From positions 1,942,001 to 2,006,000 of the forward strand of contig JAPPUL010000069.1 of the NCBI GenBank assembly GCA_026874595.1: a DNA stretch of 64,000 nucleotides. The letters are read 5' to 3'. This DNA comes from Sipunculus nudus (taxonomy: Eukaryota > Annelida > Sipuncula > Golfingiida > Sipunculidae). The translations under genes were made by a program, and so were the position numbers. The notes beneath the pieces are model-generated. The model saw only the letters and a program-made list of their open reading frames with translations, had not been told where the DNA came from and made no database searches. This document shows positions 57,280-64,000 of this stretch, piece after piece. Position 1 is the first letter of the stretch, and each line of letters opens with the position of its first letter.

Positions 57280-58435
57280 ACATTTTTATATACTCACTCA
57301 AAACCATATTTGCATTACTTTCTATATCCAGTTTAAGCTTTCTTATCTTCTTCCTTGCATTCAGCCCAAAATGCTGCCTAAGACCTACATCCTTACCCAA
57401 GATTTCCATCTTTTCCATAAGACCACACTCGTTTTTGGGTAATACCAAATATCCGCTCTTTCCATCTTCTAAAACTTCCTCTACTCCTGATATCTTACTC
57501 GCTATTATCGCAAGCTCATTATTCATTGCCTCAAGTAATGACAGCGGTAAACCCTCTCCCTTTATCGAGGGCAATATATATACGTCTAACAATTTTAACA
57601 CTTCTTCAACATTTATTATGAATCCTGTGAATACCACACTCCCAAATATTCCAAGCTCTTTACTCTCCCTCTTTAATCTATCTTCCTCCCTACCTTCTCC
57701 TACTATTAATAATGTCTTATTCTTTATCTTGACTTTTGAAAATGCTCTAAGTAGGTGTTTATGCCCTTTCTTATGCGATAAGTGTCCTATCACCCCAAAT
57801 AATATGTTTTCATTTGGTATTTTTAGACTCTTGCGACTTATATATTCAGTTGTGACTCGCTTAACTTCATTTAAGCTTATCCCATTTAAAATAGTTACTA
57901 GATTATTTGATGGAATGCCTGATGACTCAAGATATTTATATACTGCATCTGATACACAGATTATCTTATTTCTACCATGCCTAGCTCTACCATGCCTAAT
58001 ACCTCCCCCACAAAAACGATAGCTATACTTATACCATATACTATCTTTTGATATCGCATGCGCTGTTGTTACTACTCCTATATTCAGTTTTTTGCCAATT
58101 GCTATGCCAAATAAATTCGCTGTGCTTAAATGTGTATGGATTACATCAGCACCCAAACAGCTTAGCGCCTCTTTTAACCTTTTATAGCATAAGTAATTTA
58201 ACTTCCCTCCAAACTTAAATTCTAATAAGCTAAACTCTCCCGCTCCATTAGTATAACTAGAGCTTTGTCTTGATAAAAACTCCCCTTTTATATACTCTAT
58301 GAATCTTCTCCCCTTAAACGTATCTACTATAAGCACCACCCTATGCCCCAGCCGCATTAGCTCTTTGGACAAGCTAAGTACATACTTTTCTGCTCCCGAT
58401 ACTCTGCTTGGACTTATTAGCTGTACTATAGTCAT
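57272..58435 (-). CDS. Glycosyltransferase family 4 (GT-B fold)
   Basis: A 387-aa enzyme. The N-terminal acceptor domain has QLISPSRVSGAEKYVLSLSK and a conserved ADVIHTHLSTANLFG. The nucleotide-sugar domain has GVIGHLSHKKGHKHLLRAF, IVGEGREEDRLKRESKELG and the E-x7-E motif in LPSIKGEGLPLSLLEAMNNE. No signal peptide, so cytoplasmic or membrane-peripheral. It is the last gene of a three-gene operon, starting 6 nt after the barrel gene, hence probably modifies an envelope glycan or one of the barrel proteins' partners. The donor sugar is unknown. Confidence 0.85.
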   Translation of the reverse strand: MTIVQLISPSRVSGAEKYVLSLSKELMRLGHRVVLIVDTFKGRRFIEYIKGEFLSRQSSSYTNGAGEFSLLEFKFGGKLNYLCYKRLKEALSCLGADVIHTHLSTANLFGIAIGKKLNIGVVTTAHAISKDSIWYKYSYRFCGGGIRHGRARHGRNKIICVSDAVYKYLESSGIPSNNLVTILNGISLNEVKRVTTEYISRKSLKIPNENILFGVIGHLSHKKGHKHLLRAFSKVKIKNKTLLIVGEGREEDRLKRESKELGIFGSVVFTGFIINVEEVLKLLDVYILPSIKGEGLPLSLLEAMNNELAIIASKISGVEEVLEDGKSGYLVLPKNECGLMEKMEILGKDVGLRQHFGLNARKKIRKLKLDIESNANMVLSEYIKMST

Positions 58436-58441
58436 AACTTA

Positions 58442-60118
58442 TCATAACCTATATTGCAAATTAATATACAACGCACTGTATAATCTGTCTGTCCTTTTAT
58501 CTGCACTATAGCGTATCCCAAATTCAAAACTACTTACGTACCCCTTCAATATAAAATCAAACTTCGTTCCTATACCCTGAAATCTTTGTACCGGGAAATA
58601 CCAACGCGACAAATGTCTTTCGTATATATAAAGACTTGCATCGTAATCTAATGCCTTGTAGAACGTTACTCGGCCATATAACAAATATTTTCGCTCCTTC
58701 ATAAAACTAAGTTGTATATAAAATAAATTACCCTCATGCTCCAATACCTCATCATCTCGTTTCGAATATATATTCTCATACCGAAACCGTATCTCAATAC
58801 CCTTATAAAATTTACTAACTACATTTACCTGGTGCTTCCTGCGTAGCCTATAGCTTTTATAGTAATCTTTATATCTATTAACAAATACATAACTTATATA
58901 CGTACTCTCTAATATCTTATACTCAAGCCTAAAGTCAAACATGTAATGCCATACGCTATTATATAACTTTGACGCCGGCTTTGATATGTCTGCTAGAAAC
59001 TGTAGCTCTAAACTACTTTGTTTTGACTTGAATAAATATATATTTATGCCATTTGAAAACCCAAGCTCATCACGCCTTTTATATAATACTTCACTCCCGT
59101 GGGGTGCTTGATATTCGGGGCTTATATATCTTATTTGAAGTGTATAGGATAGTGATTTACTCTTTATTATACTTCCAAAAACTGTTGAATGCCCTATTAC
59201 ATATTTATTATACAAAATATTCTTATACGCTGATAGCGCAGTCTCACCAAAGATATTTATTAGTCTGTTTAATAGATAAATATCAAAATAAATTGACTCG
59301 TTTAAAAGATTTTCTCCCCTATACTCATCTATATTATCTTCTTTTTTCTTTGCGTAAAGACCTTCTGATAAGGTTACATAACTTACAAGTAGACCAATTT
59401 TATACCACCTGCCAGCATAAAAACCATTTATACCATACCCTATCTCATTATGGGTATGCGTCTTCTTCTTCCCATTTGAACGCCAGCTGCTTGTTGTTAT
59501 CAAGTCTTTGTATTTAATATTTACATGCCCTTTTGAAAAATAGCTTGTTGGCAGCTTGCGCATATTTAGAAAAAGAAATGGCGTTATTTTAAACCCATTT
59601 AATTTAACCCTAAACGCTATGCCTTGTAGCGAACCAAGGGAGCCTGGATATACGTAACTTTTTATACCATAATCTCTTTTCTTAAATGGGTGTTTGCTTA
59701 TATCCCATACGTAATTACCATACGCTTGGCCATATACTAAATGTTGGCCTATATTTAATATATAATCCCCTATCGCAAGATAGTCTAAAAGCCCTCCTTT
59801 ACTTTTATAATATAAACCCAAACTTATAAAATTATAACGAGTTTTAATCGCCTTTGGGGCTATATTTATACGCTCATCAAAGCCAAGTAATATTTTAAAA
59901 CCGCTTTTATGTCTTAATTCCACCTTTGAGTAATATCCACTACTCTTAGTCTTTGTTCCATCCTTATTTAATTTTGTTGTCTTTTCTTGATATCTAAAAT
60001 GTAAAAATGTTTTTACGTCGTTTAAAGCTTTAGCTCTATTAGTTATACATAACAATATGATTAGTAGATTTAGTAAAGTGACTACTGCCCTTACTTCTTT
60101 ACTCCTCTTTAACCCCAT
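58442..60118 (-). CDS. Outer-membrane beta-barrel protein, Bacteroidetes HhH-barrel-like
   Basis: A 558-aa exported protein. The signal region is MGLKRSKEVRAVVTLLNLL to NRAKA. The rest is a dense alternation of aromatic and polar residues in strand-length units (KVELRHKSGFKILLGFDERI, FNGFYAGRWYKIGLLV style), ending in YSALYINLQYRL with a terminal aromatic-x-L pattern. Segments GDYILNIGQHLVYGQAYG and DYGIKSYVYPGSLGSLQGIA recall the barrel of long helix-hairpin-helix outer-membrane proteins of Bacteroidetes (from memory). It starts inside the 3' end of the HhH-fusion gene (20-nt overlap). Confidence 0.65.
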   Translation of the reverse strand: MGLKRSKEVRAVVTLLNLLIILLCITNRAKALNDVKTFLHFRYQEKTTKLNKDGTKTKSSGYYSKVELRHKSGFKILLGFDERINIAPKAIKTRYNFISLGLYYKSKGGLLDYLAIGDYILNIGQHLVYGQAYGNYVWDISKHPFKKRDYGIKSYVYPGSLGSLQGIAFRVKLNGFKITPFLFLNMRKLPTSYFSKGHVNIKYKDLITTSSWRSNGKKKTHTHNEIGYGINGFYAGRWYKIGLLVSYVTLSEGLYAKKKEDNIDEYRGENLLNESIYFDIYLLNRLINIFGETALSAYKNILYNKYVIGHSTVFGSIIKSKSLSYTLQIRYISPEYQAPHGSEVLYKRRDELGFSNGINIYLFKSKQSSLELQFLADISKPASKLYNSVWHYMFDFRLEYKILESTYISYVFVNRYKDYYKSYRLRRKHQVNVVSKFYKGIEIRFRYENIYSKRDDEVLEHEGNLFYIQLSFMKERKYLLYGRVTFYKALDYDASLYIYERHLSRWYFPVQRFQGIGTKFDFILKGYVSSFEFGIRYSADKRTDRLYSALYINLQYRL

Positions 60119-61442
60119 ATTTTTGCAGCCGTTCCTTTAACTTTTTTAGCTCTTTATATCCAAACCCTTCTACCATTAATAGATTCTCTGGATATCTTAC
60201 TGGCTTGTTTGCTATTATATATAGTTCTAATCTACGCGATAACAACGCTGAGAACCCAAGCTCTCTTATAAAGTCTTTCATCTTCCAATTATCTATACTC
60301 TTTAAAGGATTTACATCACCAACGCTTATATAAGGCTTTATCTTTGCAAATTTTACCAGGCCTATACCTACTACTTTAAGTAGCGCTTCTTTAGATACAA
60401 ACTCTCCATGCTTCTTCCTATATTCTATTATACGTGCACTAATCTTAGCACCTATACCCGGCAGCTTCATTAGTTCTCTTGCGTTTGCTGTATTTATATT
60501 TATACCATCCGCTTTTAAAACTTTCTTTTTCTCTTTTTCTCCCTCTTCTATCAATTCTGGGATCCCTGTATAGATTTTGTCAGAAGAACTCGATTCTAGA
60601 TATACGCTTAACCCGAATATCCCCGTATACTTATCTTTACTCTCAAACATAAATCCTGCCCGAAGGGATACGTATTTCGTTTTCACTTTCAAAAATATCC
60701 CAAAACCCAGCGGCTCCGTTGTAAATAAACTTTCAAAGCTTAGTAACTCGTCTAATAGCGTATACCTTAGGTATACTCCTATTTTTACTCGATTCTCTCG
60801 GAAAATATGACTTGTGAACCTAAATAATAAATTGTTTAAGATAAATATCGAGACTCCCGCATACACATATTCGCTCTTTTCTTTTATCCTTATACTGTTT
60901 TTTGATGCCGCTTGCTTTCCAAAATCTAATACCCCTGCTTCTATTAAAATATAGCTTGCTGGCTTTAAGCTTAATCCTATATTCCAGGAATAGAGAAAGT
61001 GTTTTGTTATACCAAATGCCTTCTTATGAAATGCGTCAATTATATTTGCGCTTAAGACAAATCCAAATATCCCTATATTATTTCCATACGATATATTATA
61101 TGCGCTCTCTTTCTCTTTTATACCTACTAATTCCACTTTGTCGCGTTCTACGTACGATATCGACAGCTCTCCGAAATACTTTGCATAGGCTCCTAGTATA
61201 TAACCGTAATAGCTATTACCATCAAATCCATATTGCCCATAGCCTGACAGGTAAAAGGTTTTTCCCTTCCTTTCTTGTTCTGTTGCGCTTGAGTATAATG
61301 AAAGCAGGTTTGTTCCACTATTTAATTTCGCGTAGGTTGTATATTGTGAGGCCTTTGCTAATTTAGGGATTAGTAACAAAAATATAATAAGTAATATGCT
61401 GAATCTGTAAACCGTCCCTCCTCCATTTCCGCTGTTTGACAT
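60099..61442 (-). CDS. Outer-membrane barrel fused to ComEA-type helix-hairpin-helix domain
   Basis: A 447-aa protein. The signal peptide runs MSNSGNGGGTVYRFS to PKLAKAS. Residues 35-285 look like a small beta barrel (FYLSGYGQYGFDGNSYYGYI, FIFESKDKYTG pattern). After a short charged linker comes a ComEA-like (HhH)2 unit from about residue 314: ININTANARELMKLPGIGAK, SARIIEYRKKHGEFVSKEAL, VVGIGLVKFAKIKPYI. A second HhH-like hairpin (ENLLMVEGFGYKELKKLKE) is at the end. HhH domains bind DNA non-specifically. It is the first gene of an operon with another barrel and a GT4. Confidence 0.75.
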   Translation of the reverse strand: MSNSGNGGGTVYRFSILLIIFLLLIPKLAKASQYTTYAKLNSGTNLLSLYSSATEQERKGKTFYLSGYGQYGFDGNSYYGYILGAYAKYFGELSISYVERDKVELVGIKEKESAYNISYGNNIGIFGFVLSANIIDAFHKKAFGITKHFLYSWNIGLSLKPASYILIEAGVLDFGKQAASKNSIRIKEKSEYVYAGVSIFILNNLLFRFTSHIFRENRVKIGVYLRYTLLDELLSFESLFTTEPLGFGIFLKVKTKYVSLRAGFMFESKDKYTGIFGLSVYLESSSSDKIYTGIPELIEEGEKEKKKVLKADGININTANARELMKLPGIGAKISARIIEYRKKHGEFVSKEALLKVVGIGLVKFAKIKPYISVGDVNPLKSIDNWKMKDFIRELGFSALLSRRLELYIIANKPVRYPENLLMVEGFGYKELKKLKERLQKYGVKEE

Positions 61443-61766
61443 CGTCTTTTAGCTTGAAAAACTCATTTGTAACAACTTTTTCTTATAACTTATTACTTTC
61501 TTATAATATAATTTTACTTTTTTTTATTTTTTACTAAAAAATCTCGATAATCTATCCTGAAGCTTTATATCTTTTTTTTTTAACAAATTTTGTATATATT
61601 ACTTATAGTTACCATGTACTTTACAATATATACCTTTTGTTAGTTATTTACGTTGACTATTATTTTATTGTGTATTATTATAAAGTATAGTAAAGGTTAC
61701 TTTTGGGTGCTTTTTGTTTAGCTGTGCCTTTATTTTTTAACTTATTCTCATTCTTGGAGTATACTT
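61443..61766. other. Intergenic, 324 bases, very AT-rich
   Basis: Separates the divergent barrel operon and the TPR gene. T-rich runs and no ORF. It contains the promoter called at 61653-61681. Confidence 0.5.
61653..61681 (+). promoter_or_regulatory. Strong-looking sigma70 promoter for the TPR gene
   Basis: TTGACT (61653-61658), a 17-bp spacer, TATTAT (61676-61681), about 85 bp before the ATG at 61767. Confidence 0.6.
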
Positions 61767-64000
61767 ATGAATTACTTATTTAAGACATTTATATTATTTA
61801 CGTTTATATTCTTTTTAAGCTCTACTACCCTCTTATCTAAAAACCTCTACAACCATTTGCCAGGACAGGAACAAAATAAAGACGATATAAAAGACGATGT
61901 CATACAAAAGTCTGAACAGCTTAACAAGCAAAAAGAATCTGCTGAAAAGATAAGCGACGATGTCAAACAAGACGCTAAGCAAGTTGTCTCTAAAGTTCAA
62001 AACACTCAAACTAATGCCAAAGATGAAGGTAGTAGCAAAATCCAAGACAAAAATATATCTGAACAGGAATATAAATCTCTTGTTACTAACCCTTTGGTCC
62101 GTCGTGCTGAAATAGAAGTTGACCTTGGCGATATCAAAACTGCTCAGGATTTGTTAGCTCAGGCTCTTAAGAATAATCCTGAAGACCATGAGGCTCATAA
62201 CCTCATTGGACTCATTTTTACATTGCAAGGCGATTACGATAACGCTCTCAAGAATTATAATATCGCGCTTAATAATAGCGAGAAAAATAAAATACGTATC
62301 GGAGTGTACTCTTCTAATATTAATCTAGCAGAGCTTTACTTCTATCAAGGGCAGTTTGAGCAGGCTTATAAGCATGGTACCATCGCTTTGAATATCAGTA
62401 AGGAGCTTAAAATTAAAACCGAAGAAGCCAGGTCTGTTGCTTGGCTTGGCAGAATCGCTCAGGCTCGGGGCGATTACGAAAACGCTTTAATCCTTCATAA
62501 GCAAGCTCTTCAGATAAATGAAGAGATTAACAATGACGCTGGTATCGCATACAGTAGCAATAATGTCGGGTTCATTTATACTAGAATAGGTGAATATGAT
62601 AAGGCTCTATCTTCATTCAAACGTTCTCTTATCTTTTATCGTGAACAGTTACTAAGTAGAAACGTTGCTGTTATTAGTAACAATATCGGATATGTTTATC
62701 GGACTCAAGGCTTTTATGATAAGGCTCTAAAGTTCTTCAACAATTCTCTCGCTTTAAGAAGACAATTTGATGATAAACCAGGGGAGGCAATTCCTCTAAA
62801 CTATATTGCTGAAATAGAAATTAGTAAAGGCAATTATTCTAAAGCTAAAAATTACCTGCAAAGAGCACTTGAATCTTTAAAGACACTTAAAAACTCTTAT
62901 CCAATTATTACAATTTATAACAACTTAGGTGAGGTCGCTCGCCTTACAGGTCAATACAATGATGCACTAGATTTTTACAAGAAGGCTGAGGAAGCTGGCA
63001 GAAAGATTAATTCAATAACAAGTCCTATACTATATAACAACCATATAGGAATTATTAATCTAAAACGTGGGCTTTTTTATCCTGCTATGGATAATGTCAG
63101 CCAGGCTTTGTCTGCAAGCCAGCAGATCGGTGCACGTCCATTTACCGCTACGTTCCTTAGAAATATTGCGCTTGTGCAGTACAGGCTTGGCAAATATGAT
63201 GAGGCAATTGATAACATCAATAACGCTATCTCCATTAATGAAGATTCGGGTTCTGTTCCTGATATATCCTCTTCATACAGTGTCTTGGGCCTCGTTTATC
63301 AAAAGAAAGGGGAATATGACAAGGCTTTAAGCTATATTCAAAAATCTATTGAAATAGATACAAAGCTGGGTATTAAGCCTGGGCTTAGGAACAATTACAT
63401 CAATCTTGCGGCTATATATCAAGATCAAAATGAAACTGAGCTTGCTATTGAAAATTACAACAAAGCATTAAATTATTCTAACGGTCCTGCTAAACCCCGT
63501 CTTATAGCCATACATAACAATATCGGAGCTTTGCATTATGCAGCAGATGATAATGATAAGGCGCTTCAAGAGTATAATAAAGCTTTAGAAATTGCTCAAG
63601 AGCTTGGCGACCAATACAGCATAGCGATATCGCACAACAATATAGGTCTTGTTCTTTATAAACAAGGTAAAGTTGAAGAAGCTGTGTTAGAATATGAGAA
63701 GGGTTATAATATATTATCAGAAAATGATATCCCTAAAGATAATGCTGCGGTAGCGTTAAACCTTGGGCAGGCTTATGTTGAGACTGGGAAATATAATGAG
63801 GCAACAAAAGCATTGGAATCTACACTTCCATACAGGCAAACTCAGAATGACCCCAGGATGCTAGCTCTTACAACTAAGTACCTAGGAGATGCAAGCATTG
63901 CATCTGGTAATGCTCAAGATGCTATAGAATATTACAATACATTTATCCCTATCAACGAAACTTTAAATCCTAAAATCCCGTTTAATTATAACAGGCTTGC
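61767..64000 (+). CDS. Long TPR-repeat protein, exported (3' end beyond window)
   Basis: An open frame from ATG 61767 to the edge of the window, at least 744 codons with no stop. GGAG lies 8 nt upstream. Signal peptide MNYLFKTFILFTFIFFLSST, then an acidic/lysine-rich spacer (about residues 25-105), then tandem TPR units of the 40-residue TPR_12 type: GLIFTLQGDYDNALKNYNIAL, SNNVGFIYTRIGEYDKALSS, NNIGYVYRTQGFYDKALKF, LGLVYQKKGEYDKALSYI and NNIGLVLYKQGKVEEAVLEY. The repeats are very regular, so partner-binding is likely. Cellular location periplasm or envelope. Confidence 0.85.
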   Translation, partial: MNYLFKTFILFTFIFFLSSTTLLSKNLYNHLPGQEQNKDDIKDDVIQKSEQLNKQKESAEKISDDVKQDAKQVVSKVQNTQTNAKDEGSSKIQDKNISEQEYKSLVTNPLVRRAEIEVDLGDIKTAQDLLAQALKNNPEDHEAHNLIGLIFTLQGDYDNALKNYNIALNNSEKNKIRIGVYSSNINLAELYFYQGQFEQAYKHGTIALNISKELKIKTEEARSVAWLGRIAQARGDYENALILHKQALQINEEINNDAGIAYSSNNVGFIYTRIGEYDKALSSFKRSLIFYREQLLSRNVAVISNNIGYVYRTQGFYDKALKFFNNSLALRRQFDDKPGEAIPLNYIAEIEISKGNYSKAKNYLQRALESLKTLKNSYPIITIYNNLGEVARLTGQYNDALDFYKKAEEAGRKINSITSPILYNNHIGIINLKRGLFYPAMDNVSQALSASQQIGARPFTATFLRNIALVQYRLGKYDEAIDNINNAISINEDSGSVPDISSSYSVLGLVYQKKGEYDKALSYIQKSIEIDTKLGIKPGLRNNYINLAAIYQDQNETELAIENYNKALNYSNGPAKPRLIAIHNNIGALHYAADDNDKALQEYNKALEIAQELGDQYSIAISHNNIGLVLYKQGKVEEAVLEYEKGYNILSENDIPKDNAAVALNLGQAYVETGKYNEATKALESTLPYRQTQNDPRMLALTTKYLGDASIASGNAQDAIEYYNTFIPINETLNPKIPFNYNRL

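Noticed and set aside
61833-62045. Minus-strand 70-aa ORF within the right-end TPR gene
   Set aside because: Antisense to a clear signal peptide/TPR frame on the plus strand.
1-64000. CRISPR array or cas genes
   Set aside because: No regularly spaced repeats with spacers were seen, and no Cas-like protein. The short tandem repeats are direct slippage repeats.
1-64000. Insertion sequences or phage genes
   Set aside because: Despite the heavy rearrangement I found no transposase, integrase or clear phage structural gene in any frame I read. The 200-bp repeat pair has no terminal inverted repeats.

Overview
The window falls into two very different halves that meet at a pair of serine tRNA genes (about 32.79-32.99 kb). 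The left half (1-32.8 kb) looks proteobacterial. It is a mosaic in base composition and full of broken genes. The right half (33-64 kb) is strongly AT-rich and densely packed with uninterrupted genes. Its content suggests a spirochaete or similar diderm: lipoproteins with relaxed lipoboxes, a DUF2225 protein, a PilZ/c-di-GMP-type protein, two neighbouring phosphofructokinases and outer-membrane barrels. Either a large block of foreign DNA sits beside the tRNA genes, or this is a chimeric contig; the sequence alone cannot decide.

Left half, in order. At 0-3.2 kb there is a glutamate/aspartate-type amino-acid ABC transporter (gltJKL-like, intact), then an FmdE-like pseudogene, a small membrane protein and a GyrI-like pseudogene. 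At 3.3 kb is a roughly 200-bp sequence with a terminator hairpin that recurs at 32.6 kb. At 3.7-11.7 kb lies a more GC-rich, fully decayed module: a TRAP permease tail, inositol monophosphatase, glycerophosphodiester phosphodiesterase, a complete FbpABC-like ABC importer, a divergent ROK regulator and a peroxiredoxin. At 12.1-22.3 kb is a complete and apparently intact glycerol operon of the rhizobial/alphaproteobacterial type (glpD-S-T-P-Q-U-V-K) with a divergent DeoR-family glpR. At 22.4-30.9 kb there is decay again: an AAA/DUF4143 ATPase, an FCD-GntR regulator, an NCS1 permease, an amidase, a polysaccharide-deacetylase-fold enzyme, a CobW GTPase and a polyamine-type binding protein. An unrecognised disrupted gene follows, then the second repeat copy.

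Right half, in order: a PilZ-like protein, a bifunctional homocysteine methyltransferase/methylenetetrahydrofolate reductase, rhomboid protease, a DNA polymerase III delta-prime-like protein, a VWA/coiled-coil lipoprotein, tRNA-Leu, a lipoprotein, a DUF2225 protein, a NamZ-type (DUF1343) protein, two overlapping phosphofructokinases (one GGDD, one GGDG type), an ETF-ubiquinone oxidoreductase-like protein with rearranged cluster cysteines, SecA, a TPR protein coupled to methionyl-tRNA synthetase, a TonB-like protein, and a three-gene operon. That operon encodes an outer-membrane-barrel/helix-hairpin-helix fusion, a second barrel and a GT4 glycosyltransferase. A long TPR protein runs off the right edge.

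Functionally, the intact left genes would bring glycerol into the cell (GlpSTPQV with GlpU), phosphorylate it (GlpK) and oxidise it (GlpD) under GlpR control. The neighbouring decayed module would have fed glycerol-3-phosphate into the same route from glycerophosphodiesters. The most unusual item is the split barrel/HhH pair at 58.4-61.4 kb, which may be an outer-membrane DNA-handling or DNA-uptake apparatus (inference).
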